From Xylocopa sonorina (Eukaryota > Arthropoda > Insecta > Hymenoptera > Apidae), in assembly GCF_050948175.1 (NCBI RefSeq), contig NC_135199.1:11164501-11228500 (forward strand): DNA of 64,000 nt, in the 5' to 3' direction. The notes beneath the pieces were generated by a model. That model saw only the letters and a list, made by a program, of their open reading frames with translations. It had not been told where the DNA came from and did not search any database. Made by a program: the position numbers and the translations under genes. This document shows, in pieces, positions 38,482 to 49,951 of this stretch (the first letter of the stretch is position 1; every line of letters starts with the position of its first letter).

Positions 38482-39951
38482 TCATTTAACAATTTTAACT
38501 TTATTAGTAAATACTCTTTTACTTGCCGGTTTCACTTCACCAAATCTAGCTTTTCTTTTCTCTATTCTAGCCTCTAATTCAGCCTGAAACAGGATAATGT
38601 TACGTGACATATTTAACATTAGAATTTTATACAATGAATTTTAATATTCATTTTCATTTGTTTCACCTTTTCCATTAATGTCGAGACAGAGGTACCGAAT
38701 CTTTCAGCTCGTTTCTTCAAAACTTCGTAAGTTGTATGCTGCAAATGCATGAAATATATTATTTAGATTAAAAAGTATAAAGAATGCTAAATTTGTATTA
38801 GAAACATGTATATATATATACATACCACGGGTGTTTTTACAGAAGCAGCTGATCTATTGTTTTGGTTATTAATACTGAATCTTGCAGACCTAGCTTCCTT
38901 CTTAGCAGCTTCTGATAATGGTAATCCAAATTTCTTAGCTCTCATTTCCAATCTCTATCCAGTAAAATAAATTACATAAATATTTTACATATACAAGTGC
39001 ATACACGTACATTTAATTTTTAACTCTTGTGCAGCATAGGAAAGTACACAATATATAACTTAACTTGTTACCTCTTTAGTCCCAAGCTCTGACAATTTAA
39101 TAATCTTCCTTTCCAATGGAACACTCTCAATAGTTTTTGTATCTGCTTCAATTTTCACTGTCTGTTCATTCTTAATTTCTTCTATTACTGGTTTTCGATT
39201 CAGAACTATTTTTTTTGCACTTATGTTACTCTCAGTAGATAATTCTCTTTTGTCATTAATTTCTTGCGAGTCAGGTTTACTTGATAACTCTTCTATTTCT
39301 TCATCCTATTTGGACGAATATATTTCTTGTATATTATCTTATATATCCCCTATTTATATAAATACCACATTGTGCTTATCTATTTTACTTACACCAAGAA
39401 CTGCATCTTCGTCTAAAATTTCTTCTGTAGTTTCGTCCAAAGATAATGCAGATTCTAACAACGAAAACATTATTTTATCAATTATGCGGTCTTTACGAAC
39501 GAAACATGCAATTCAAAAGTTATTCAAAAGCATATACCACCATGAATTGCTAATTGAAGCCTCTCAATCAATTCGTGTTTGTTACCAGTAGTAGGAAGAT
39601 CTCTTTGCTTCAATTCCATTCTTAGATCTGTAACCTATTTAATAATATTTGTTTGTAGTTAGTAGTTACACGTAACTCCATTTTTTCAACATTAATAAAC
39701 CACAAATTTCCGTTTGTATAACAAAAAAATAATACATTCCTTAAAAATGTTAATATAGATTGTATTTATCGACAAACAATTAGGCGAGCTATACGAAAAT
39801 CAGTGTAAACAAAATTATTTTTCATGGTATTGAAGTTTTCTGAAATTTGAGGTTAGTCCATCAGAAGTACGATCATATCAACAAGATACATTATGACTAC
39901 CTTCATTTTTGAAAGTTCCGTAAGTCCTTTTTCATAAGATGAGTCAGCCAT
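38482..39951 (-). CDS. SARNP: SAP domain-containing ribonucleoprotein (SARNP/CIP29)
   Basis: SARNP is the Tho1 homologue that works with the TREX complex (UAP56/Aly) in nuclear mRNA export. Seven exons on the minus strand are 39901-39951, 39538-39634, 39393-39454, 39072-39305, 38826-38954, 38667-38738 and 38482-38583, giving 248 residues in frame. A three-base alternative donor at exon 2 (ending at 39541) is possible. The N-terminal SAP DNA/RNA-binding fold spans about residues 15-50 (LRMELKQRDLPTTGNKHELIERL). An acidic linker and a Lys-rich region follow. The C-terminal half has three copies of the family's short motif of basic residues before Phe-Gly (RAKKFG, RAERFG, KARFG), which contact UAP56 in homologues. 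Human SARNP is 210 residues with the same layout. It is divergent from UFC1 with about 475 bp between start codons. Confidence 0.9.
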
Positions 39952-40426
39952 GGTGGATCAATGTTAATTTGTTTCAATTAATATTCCTTTTTAATCTCCA
40001 ATTAACATGTCACAATATTTCACAGGATACGTTCAAGCAACCGGAGAATAAATCAAATCGAAATGCACGCAACATAAGAAAATCCAATATTACCACCTTT
40101 ACAAGTGTGACTAACCAAGCATACACCGATCGACTAGGTTTTAATCACAATTAAATATCTGACAGTGAAATTCTCAAATTTCTTCCTCGTTAATGAAATT
40201 CAGTACAATTAACATGTTCATCTGCGAACAAAAACTTTAAATATCCCTGCACGTGGATCTTTTCCATTTCAATAACATTTTCCATCTATATTAGAATATA
40301 TCTATGTAAATCAGTAGGTGTATCAAAACTCAACTCGAAGAGCACGCCTTATATATTTACACTTTGGAGCAACCTAGAAATAAGCAGTGTAAATAGTGTT
40401 GTCAACAACTATTGTAACAGTTTATA
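39952..40426. promoter_or_regulatory. Divergent promoter interval between SARNP and UFC1
   Basis: Only 475 bases separate the two start codons, so both 5' UTRs and core promoters must fit here unless upstream exons exist. No consensus element stands out. Confidence 0.5.
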
Positions 40427-41261
40427 ATGGTAGATGAATCAACAAAGAAAACATTAAGTAGCATCCCATTGTTACAAACAAAAGCTGGCCCCAGAGACAA
40501 AGAATTATGGGTGCAGAGATTAAAAGAAGAATATCAAGCTTTAATTAAGGTATATTTTACTTTAAACATTATCAACTTACCATATGGTTGTATACTGTTA
40601 AAACTAAAATAATTTTACAACAATTAACAATTGAAATTTTTTAATTTTTCATGGACTGTAATAAATTTTTAATATATTTGTTCATACTAATTTTTTAAAC
40701 AAAATTTATCTACTTTGCAGTATGTAAAAAATAATAAAGAATCTGACAACGATTGGTTTCGTTTGGAATCAAATAAAGAAGGTACCAGATGGTTTGGCAA
40801 ATGTTGGTATATGCACAATTTCTTAAAGTATGAATTTGAAATTGAATTCGATGTAAGTGATTTTTCTTCTCTTTATGTTTGTAAAGCTCAACACATTAAT
40901 TAAATCTATTAATTATATTAAATATTTAGATACCTGTTACATATCCTACGACTGCACCTGAAATTGCTTTGCCAGAATTAGATGGTAAAACAGCAAAAAT
41001 GTACAGGGGTGGGAAAATTTGCCTTACAGATCACTTTAAACCTCTATGGGCACGTAATGTACCAAAATTTGGAATTGCACATGCAATGGCACTTGGAGTA
41101 AGCTTTTCATTTATCGATAAATCATCTCTTCCATTATGACATAAAGTTTAGAAAATTTATTGTATTTTCAGCTTGGACCATGGTTAGCAGTGGAAATTCC
41201 AGATCTCATAGAAAAAGGTGCTATAACTCATAAAGAGAAAGTTGATAACCATAAATCGTAA
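40427..41261 (+). CDS. Ufc1: Ubiquitin-fold modifier-conjugating enzyme 1 (UFC1)
   Basis: UFC1 is the E2 of the UFMylation pathway, receiving UFM1 from UBA5 and passing it on with the UFL1 ligase complex, mainly at the ER and on ribosomal protein uL24. Exons are 40427-40549, 40721-40852, 40930-41097 and 41172-41261, encoding 170 residues (human 167). The protein is nearly colinear with the family. The catalytic cysteine falls at residue 116 within GGKICLTDHFKPLW, and the canonical E2 HPN motif is absent. Instead there is the family's TAK sequence ten residues before the cysteine (Thr106-Ala-Lys). The N-terminus begins MVDESTKKTLSSIPLL, as in other animals. It is convergent with NDUFAF5, with stop codons 159 bp apart. 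Confidence 0.96.
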
Positions 41262-41419
41262 ATATTGTATAATACATTTTTTTAATTGTTCATTGAGGTT
41301 GACTATTTGTTAATCTGTTTTAATAAGTTAAAGGAAAGATTTATATATAATGAATATATATTGAATTATATATATATTTAATATAAATATTTACAGCTTT
41401 TTATGTACTATTTTTACAT

Positions 41420-42645
41420 TTACTTGTCTTCATCATCTACTTTCACTTTTTTTGTCTCTTTTATAATTTCGTCCAATTTATATAAATCTTTAAGCGATAT
41501 TTGTCCTGTACCCCTATCTAAAGGCTTTGGTTGTGACGGATCTGGCTTCCAACCTAACAGATAAATTATTTGAAATGTAGCAGGTACATATGGAGTACCA
41601 TCTTCTTTGACTTTTCCGTATAGTTCTTTATATATTGCAGCAGCTGCAAGAACAGTGTCTTTATTTAGGCGTAACTTTCGATTTCTTGTTGCATTATTCT
41701 CTGCCATTCCTGTAAAATAATTATACCAGCAAAAGTAGCAGAATATTTTTAGTAAATTCTGATTGTACGAGAATGTAGAAGTATCACCTTTTAAATCCCA
41801 CATTATTTCAAATATGCTCGGATACCCAATAACCATTTCATCTGTATCAATTGTTAACATTGTAAAATTAGCTCGTGTTAGTAAACTTCCGATATCTCTA
41901 ATATCTGCAAATGGTGAGATATGAGCTGAAATTCCACCATCCCTTTCCAGCTCTGCCAGTTGTAAGGAACTTCTGGAAGGATAGAATTTGATGCTTATGC
42001 ATTCAATATATATAATCAATTTATGTCTTAAATGTACCTTAATTCATATAATGTTTCTCCTCCAAACAAAGCTGCAATGAAGACGCCATCATTCTTTAAA
42101 CATTTGTTAATATTTCTAAAACATCCAGGTAAATCATTTACCCAGTGCAGACTTAACGAACTTATTACTAAATCTAGGCTGTCTGGTTCAAGTGAAAAGT
42201 CTTCTTCGCTCATGACCATTCGTGATACTTTAACTCCTTCTGTACTTTCCGCTTGATTTACAAAGGTTGGGGACATGTCAGCTAAAATTAATTCTTCCAC
42301 ATAATCAGCCAAAATGTGCCTTGACACATGACCACGACCGCATCCTAAATCAAGCGCCTTTTTGAAATTTTTCTTTATATCAAATACTCTGTCTGCGAGT
42401 CTATAACCTACTTCATCCTTGATGTAATCATACAATTTTACATCGGCAGCCTGTGCGGCACGTTCTCTGTGCAGTAGTTTTGTGTCTCTATTAAAAATAT
42501 ACATCACACTGTCTGGTGGTAAAGCAAATTTTATCGTGCTAGAATTTATGTTACGTATACTTCGGCTATTGAATGTAAGCGGATGTAAATGTAAACAACA
42601 ACGTTCGAGCATGGTATACATTCCCTGTCGTTGGAAAATTAACAT
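41420..42645 (-). CDS. Ndufaf5: Arginine-hydroxylase NDUFAF5, complex I assembly factor
   Basis: NDUFAF5 is a mitochondrial SAM-dependent methyltransferase-fold protein that hydroxylates an arginine of NDUFS7 early in complex I assembly. Three exons on the minus strand are 42038-42645, 41788-41972 and 41420-41709, totalling 360 residues in frame (human 345). The Rossmann motif I is clear (LDLGCGRGHVSRH), followed by the motif II acidic position (LILADMSP) and the family segment SSLSLHWVNDLPG. The N-terminal 30 or so residues are basic and lack acidic residues after the second or third Met, consistent with a mitochondrial targeting peptide. The first ATG at 42645 is used here, but ATGs 8 or 11 codons downstream are equally good starts. 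The C-terminal tail is Lys/Asp/Glu-rich. Confidence 0.93.
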
Positions 42646-42880
42646 ATTGAACGTGTTTTATTCTAAATAATTACGTAACTCCAAAATTAATAGCAATTTA
42701 TGATGTACACTCTCCTAAGATTTTACAAGCAGACATTTTTCATTCAAATTTTACTGCTGTCAGTGACTTCAATGTGCACAAACATTCCACAACTTAACCT
42801 ATAGTAAAGTATGTTTTCAACTGTGATTCAATTGTATTTTTCACTTAAATAATAATAGCTTACAATAAAAGTATTGACAT

Positions 42881-42957
42881 ATACAATAAATTACAATAAA
42901 ACTAATAATATGTACAATAAACAACAATATATTAGTTCCATTGTAATTTATTGTATA
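42881..42957. repeat. 77-bp hairpin abutting the foldback element
   Basis: The outer 17 bases (ATACAATAAATTACAAT, 42881-42897) are the exact reverse complement of 42941-42957. Pairing continues inward for about 31 bases with a few mismatches, leaving a loop of about 15 bases. The right arm overlaps the first 12 bases of the larger foldback. Confidence 0.8.
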
Positions 42958-43365
42958 TTTCCCGCTTTAGAGATAAGAGAGAGAAAGATATATAAAGAAG
43001 TTATAAGATAGAGTGAGACAGATTATGACGACCCTACTCTAAAACTCCTGGCGCCATCTCTGTGAAAAGTGCTCAAACTGCTCGCACACGGTTATCGACA
43101 GCGAAGTAAACTACTGAAACACCAGCGCCATCTCTGCGGAAAGTACTGAAACTAGTGCTCAACTAGTTTCAGCACCTCGCCAAGAGATGGCGCTAGTAGT
43201 TCTTGAGTAGTTTACTTCGCTGTCGATAACTGTGTGCGACCAGTTTGAGCACTTTCCACAGAGATGGCGCCAGGGGTTCTCGAGTAGAGTAGGTATCATC
43301 TGTCTCACTCTTTCTTATAGCTTCTTTCTCTTTCTTACCTTTAAAGCGGGAAATATAAAATAAAT
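42946..43365. mobile_element. Foldback/MITE-like element with ~200-bp inverted arms
   Basis: The two halves are near-perfect reverse complements over about 200 bases each. Outer ends read ATTTATTGTATATTTCCCGC on the left and ATTTATTTTATATTTCCCGC when the right end is reverse-complemented. The apex near 43148-43170 pairs GAAACTAG with CTAGTTTC. Each arm carries two copies of a GCGCCATCTCT-type subrepeat (43051 and 43125; complements ending at 43193 and 43270). No transposase frame is present, so it is non-autonomous. TA-rich flanks make the target-site duplication ambiguous. Such structure is typical of foldback elements and MITEs; the specific family is not identified. Confidence 0.75.
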
Positions 43366-44823
43366 GATATTAAAACTACTGAAATATTTTAATTCCTATT
43401 TGATGATGTTGTTGCATTATACATTTATATTATTCTTCGTAAATTAAGAGAGAAAAGAATCATAAATTATCTAAATTTGAACAAATAAACGTCTAATATT
43501 TAATGCATTGTATAATTTGACGTATGCATAAAAATTAGAATTGTGTGGATATAGCATTTATATGACACAATCTAAGTGGTAGAATTTTATAACACAGTGT
43601 TTAATGCCATAGTTATTATCACATATGTCTTTGATAGCAATAAGATACATACAATATTTAGAAATAGTACACAACATTTCTCCAAAACCAAAAGGCACAT
43701 TAAATAATGTAGAAAGATTTATAATAAATGCAACATTGTTTCGTTCTTAAAAGTACACATATTATTAACATCAGAATACTTATCATTCGATTAAGTATAG
43801 AAATCATTCTATTATTGTTATACAAATCTATAAATAAATTATAAAACTTCGAGTAATAATATATTAGACAAACAAAAGTTTTCATCTTAGTGTAGGAAAG
43901 AATATTTAGAAGCTAAACATAAAAGAACTATAAAAAAAACTTGGGATATAATTCTTTTAAGTATATTTTAATGATTTTTAAAATATACAATATATTGATA
44001 TAAAGCAATTAGTTTTGATTTCAAAATAATATGATGAAATACTTTTGAAAATATCAAATTTATGATTTAGTTTTTAAGGCAGGACTCACTCAGATGTATA
44101 CTTTACCAACAAAATTGTAATCTAAATATTGGTTGCTTATGTATTTGTTACAATGTATGATTCAAATATTACAAAGAAATACAAAAAAATATACAAAAGA
44201 AGTACTATTAATATAATTTAGTATTAGTTATATATAAAAGATTTTAATATTACACATACGCATAAAATATAAGCATTATAGTAAGTCTGCAGAAGCAATA
44301 CTTTTACTTTCTATATAGCATTACTTAACTATAATAATGAATATATAATGAAGTTTATCACAATGATATATAATGATAAGAATTTATGCGAAAAATTACA
44401 AACAAGAATACAGATGTTTATAGGAATATCTGTTCAAATATACAAATTTTAACTTTGATTTTAACGCATTTCAATACTAACGTTTACAATATAATTAAGT
44501 ACAAATACTAAAAATATATCAAATGTCAATTAAAATAAAAAATTGTTCATACATATATTATGCATGAAACTGAATGTATCACATCTTTGCGTGTTCTGCC
44601 TTTGTAACATGATAAAAGTCACAAACAATAAATGTCTCACATTCTCATGATTTTTCTTCAAAAGAATATTAAAAAGAAAATTCTATATAAAAGTCAGTCC
44701 TAAATATTACTAGAAAATTTGTACAGTTAGATAATCACAATATAAACAAATATCAATATATTTTGAGGTACAATATATAATATTATACCTGAAACATAGA
44801 GAAATGTTCGGTGATTCGTTGCT

Positions 44824-44840
44824 TATATATATATATATAT
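44824..44840. repeat. Short (TA)n tract
   Basis: About 17 bases of TA alternation in AT-rich spacer. Confidence 0.8.
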
Positions 44841-45414
44841 CCGAGAAAAAATATTCAAATTTTTAAAAAAGAAGAAGATTCACTACTATTTCTTAAAGAT
44901 AAATCTGTAAGATTATAACTATATCGAGATAAATCTGTTATCTATAATTAATATTTGACGAAATATTGGTAGCGAAATAATATGAAAGCAATTACATAGT
45001 TGTATCATACTTAACATAATCGCTATTGAAACTCTGCATTCTAATGTTATTTCTTTTTGTCATTCAATATTGCGATTAAATTGCCACAAAAATATTATTT
45101 TACTATAATACAATATTTTAGAATGTTGCTGACCATTTTTAAGCAATCAAGAATTTAATTGCAAAATGACGGTATTATAATATCTGTATATTATTTGTAT
45201 CGTACGCGCTAAATTAATAATATACCGCACTGTATAGAAATTCATTGTAATAACATGTATGTTGCAAAATGTTTGAAACAATTGGTCTGCAAATTAAATT
45301 CTTATGGAGTATGTTGTATGATAATATCGAAAGCTCAACACCGTACGTGGTAAGAGTAACAAAGCCTCTTCTTTGCTTCTCAAAAATCTCGTCATTTGGT
45401 GACATTAATGTTAA

Positions 45415-48400
45415 TTACTTTGGCCTCAAATTATTGATAGGAGTGGGTAATGTAAAATGTGCCGATGTTGATAGGGTGGTTGTAGTACATGTAGGGACTG
45501 GAATATCACCAATATTTGTAGCATTTGTTTCACTTTTGTAACGAATATTAGTATACTCTCGACCTAAGTGATGAGATTTCTGTAAAAACAATAGTGGATA
45601 AAAATAGGATGTTGACAGTGGTTATAATAACTTAAGTAACCATTTTCATACTAACTAGCAATTACCTGTTCTGCTTGCATACGTTGTGACACAGTTTCGA
45701 TATAGTGTAATACAGCAAGATAAACGAATTTGTATTGTGCTTCTGTTTGAACCATTCCTGACCTTTGTGAACGTACTCTTTGAATTGTTCTTTGAATATC
45801 AATCTCACAATCCAAACCTGTAAATATGATATACGCAAAATACTTGAACGCATTATTTGTGAGCTACAAGTGGAAAATCAAGTATTGAAATAAAAATTAC
45901 CATGGCGTTTAATTTGATCAAGAATCATATCGATAACAATAAAAGTTCCAGTTCTACCAATCCCAGCGCTACAGTGTACAAGAATCGGTCCTATACTTGG
46001 AACAGTTTGACCATTTGAAGCTAAAGAACCAGCAATTGATTCTTGCCTCGCATTAACATCATGAAGAAAATTTAATACGCATCCGGGATCAGATGGAACG
46101 CCATGATCGGGCCATGCCTAAAGAGTTGATAAAACGTATAATAAATTCGCTTTTTAGAATTTAAACAAAAATTATTGCAAGTAATACAAATAAGATACTT
46201 GAAAATGGTAATGATAAATCCTTCTGGACTCTGCAAAACCTGACTTGTTTCCGTGTAATAAGAATTCTCGTAATGTATAATCGGCCGTTGAAGTACGAGA
46301 TAGGGCACGTACTTTCCATTCGCCTCCATATTCTGCAATTTCACCTTCCTCTGGCCAGTAACGAGCACACTTATTCTAAAAACCACACTGCATGTTTAAA
46401 GAAATACAATTTCAATGCACATTAAATGACATACTTTTCCCCTTTCCATCTCTTTAGTAGTCATAACTATCACTCGTGTGTTTTCTTGATACACCATATG
46501 CCAAAAATCTTGAATAGTATTTGGAAGACAACCTTGTGTTGCAATGTAACATTTATTAAATGATCCACCATCACTACCAGTATTAATTCCACCAGTTGAC
46601 CCATCACCTTCTTCGTTCTATAAATATTTGTACATAAATAGAATTTAATATTTATACATTGAACGAATATTGAAATACAAGATATATTTACCTTAATATA
46701 GTTAGCATTAATATAGTCAGCTCCAGGAATATTTGGATCAACATCCTTCAAACGCACTCTTGTGTGATCAACTGCAAAGTAAACATTTAACGATTTAAAT
46801 TCATGCACAAAAATTGTCAAACTACAAAAATTTAAAAATTTTACATGGTAAGATATTCTTATATCGATTCTTTGCTCTATTTTCGGGTCGCAAGCCTTCT
46901 TTCCTAGAAAACAAGTGGCGACATTCCAACTGTTGCAATGATTCAAATTCTTCCCAGAATCCGGCTTTTCCTTTACCACGTCCTGTTCCGCCTTCATTGC
47001 TACTTGTAGCTCCATTCCATAACCATCCATTTGAACAACCATTTTCTTTATGCAATTGCCTTACTCTACTTTCGATGCCACTAGCATTTATACGAGTAGC
47101 ATTAAAAGGTTGTCTGAAAAATAATAAAGTATTATTATATAATATAAATAATTTTATATAATATAATTTGTATATTTCTTACCGCAAATGGACAACACTT
47201 CCACTTGTTTCAACCATTGGATTGCGTTTATAATGTTCTATCAGATCGCTTAAGCTATCAAATTTATCACCTCCTCCAACATCATATTTATTATCCTGCA
47301 ATATTCATTGTTTCCAATAATGAAACGTTCCAAATTTTAATTCAGAATATATGTATAATAGTATTAAGGATATATGATAAAGATATGTAGTAAAAAATAG
47401 AAAATGTAATTAACCTGAGATCGTATTATAACATGTGTAACACGATCATCTGTACGAACAGATAATACAAAGTCACCAGGTTTACTCTGGGATTCGCGAA
47501 CCAGAAAAGATCCATTTTTACCTCGCTCCAGCATTAAACGTTCTGCTTCTTTAGCTGATAAATGGCCATGGAACCACCTTTACCCATATTTTACTATTAA
47601 CACATACCATGCTATATGCGTGCATTTGAAGTAACAATAACAAGAGTGTACTCAATGCATAACAAACTTTATTATAATGTTTATTATGAAAAATATTAAA
47701 TCTATATCTGGTTTTAATCAAACAAGTACCTTTCAGTTGTTGGATCTGCGCAATTTAATGGATATTTTAATTCGATAATATCTCCGTTTTTCTCACGCAA
47801 TTGTCCACCGTTTTCCATATAAAATTGTACAAGTTCTGATAAAGTCGCAAATTTCTCACCACCGTAAAGATCATAGAAGTCTCCTGTATTTTGTATTTTA
47901 ATATGAGTCACTTCACCATTCCGTCTGTAGGGAAGAATGCAAAAATACAATTATGTAAACAGATAACCAATTGCAAACCTCATGCGCATACCTAACGGAT
48001 AATGTAAAATCACCAGGGTTAGATGAACTTGGGCGTGCTAAAAATGAACTATCAAAACCCCGTTCTTTTAATAAGCGTTCTGCTTCTAAACCCGATATAT
48101 TCGGATGAAACCATCTGCAACAGAAACATTTATATCTCTATACCATCGCAAGCTACTTGTTATATCTCTTCGTTTTTCTTTTTTTTCTTTTGGCAGATAT
48201 GGAGGAAACCTTTAAACATAACTTTTGAAAATTTAGAAATATATGAAAGAAAATACATTGGGGAACATGTCAAATGCTTGAATAAAATATAAAAGTATAT
48301 TTTTCCTTCTATGATTAATTGAATTTTCATGTATTCTTGATAATCTATTCAATTTGCATTTGGTAATAATTTTAGCATTAATAAATAACGTTGCTGATGA

Positions 48401-48706
48401 CAATGTTATTGGAAACTGTGTGTAAATAATTGAAAACCAATCCATATTTGTCCAGCTAAACAAATATAAAATAAATATCTAGAATGAATGTGCATGTGAA
48501 GCGAAATTATTCTATCCATTTTTGGACATGAAAGTTTTGATGGTGTTAATTGATTTAAGTGCGCATACCTTACCTCTGAGTGTGTTTGACTAATCCACGG
48601 TTAACACTGATAAATAGGTAGGCCTGTTCAGCGATCGTCCGTGAATTATGATAATTACGTATTTTTTATGCAAGTATAAAAACGTGCCTCACCTGCGAGA
48701 TGCCAT
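45415..48706 (-). CDS. csw: Tyrosine-protein phosphatase corkscrew / SHP2 (PTPN11)
   Basis: Csw/SHP2 is a cytoplasmic phosphatase that transmits receptor tyrosine kinase signals to Ras/MAPK. Twelve minus-strand exons are 48693-48706, 47992-48114, 47730-47924, 47415-47577, 47183-47295, 46845-47113, 46692-46771, 46435-46617, 46199-46375, 45901-46117, 45666-45817 and 45415-45579, giving 616 residues in frame. The N-SH2 (about 6-103) has the SHP-type FLARPS variant of the phosphotyrosine pocket. The C-SH2 (about 111-205) has canonical GSFLVRES. The PTP domain has the WPDHGVP loop, the signature HCSAGIGRTG (Cys488) and the QTEAQY loop, so it should be active. The tail keeps the GRB2-binding YTNI motif. 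A 16-residue Gly/Ser-rich loop after the NYIKNEE segment and a Gly-rich SH2-PTP linker are insertions relative to SHP2; fly Csw carries a far larger PTP insert. The first exon contributes only 14 coding bases. Confidence 0.97.
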
Positions 48707-49951
48707 GTCGTGATTCCAACTATGACCAGCTGGTTATTAATAATTCATAACGTTTCATCGATGATCGCACTTGTAATTCGCAATTGTAATTACTTTCAGC
48801 TTAATGCTAACTATACATCGTCACAATCTTTGACATACACATATATTCACTTTGCAGAAAAACAAAAAAAAAGAAACTGAAAGTACTAAAAAGATTCTAG
48901 CATCGATCCTTTACTGTTTAGAGTGGTCACTTGCAGAGCAAATCGACCGGCTGAACTTAATGCCGCTCTCATAAATTTGCTTGTATGTAAACGAGGAATT
49001 TTATGGCCGCTCATAACAAGTACCTTCGAATTGTCTACTTAAAAAAGTACGTTACTACCAATACCACGACGGTTCAAATTAAGAAACTGAAACGATTACT
49101 AATTCCGTATAGGTATACGAACTATTAGATTAGCATCTCCGCATGGAACACTTTTCTTTTTTTTACTTCGAACATTGATATTGCTCAAAGTTATACGCAT
49201 TTAAACAAAATTTTCCATTACAATTGTGCATTAAACGTAACGATCTGGTAATAGAATTTTTATTTTATGTTTATAATTCATGTATAAAAATTCCCAACTT
49301 GAATCTCGATTTATCGTTTATATGAATTAGAAAGTCATCATTTACAAACATTCGTGCACTTTTCACTTCTATCTCTCTTAGAATTACAAACGTAACACGA
49401 AGATTACACAATTCAAAGCCATTGATAACTTCGAATTTATATTTTTTCTCTTTTCCTTACGCGTGCAATAAAACAAGCTTGATTAAATTATATAACGTAG
49501 TTTATTAGCAATTAAAATAATAAGATAAGGAAACAGTTGATAAGTGAGGTAAATTAAAAATTTTACTACGACACACAACAGGTATACACATGTATAAACT
49601 ACACTCTTTCACTGTCCGATCAGATATATTATATTGGGATTATGAAATATGTTTTATAATATTGTCTGGAAGTGTCGCGTTATACATCAGCAAAAACCTG
49701 TCAAATACGTCCATTGTATATCGTGAATCCACTTCACTTATACGATTAGTTTTGTTACTCGAGGTAGATTGCGCTGTACTCGGTATAAAAAGTGATTAAA
49801 CAGCGGTTGATCGTCGATAACGCCGGGTATGAAAAGTCTGTGCGGTTTGTGTACTCGTTCTGGTGTACAATTAAATTCTATATGCGACGACTGATTGAAT
49901 AATACTCGTTAGTTATTTCATAAAAATAGATTAAAATTTTGTTATGCAAAG
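48707..49951. promoter_or_regulatory. Divergent promoter interval of csw and ifc
   Basis: The interval of 1,245 bases separates the csw and ifc start codons. It is AT-rich with no recognisable frame and should hold both 5' UTRs. A TCGATAAC-type half DRE lies near 49815, close to the ifc start. Confidence 0.5.

Larger units (their letters stand above)
42646..45414. other. Intergenic region with foldback element
   Basis: Between the NDUFAF5 start and the csw stop lie 2.8 kb without a recognisable gene. The left third carries the inverted-repeat structures described separately. The remainder is very AT-rich and probably includes the csw 3' UTR. A (TA)n tract sits at 44824-44840. Confidence 0.6.

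Noticed and set aside
39939..40154. 71-codon plus-strand frame over the SARNP start
   Set aside because: Antisense to the SARNP first exon and the shared promoter; no protein similarity.
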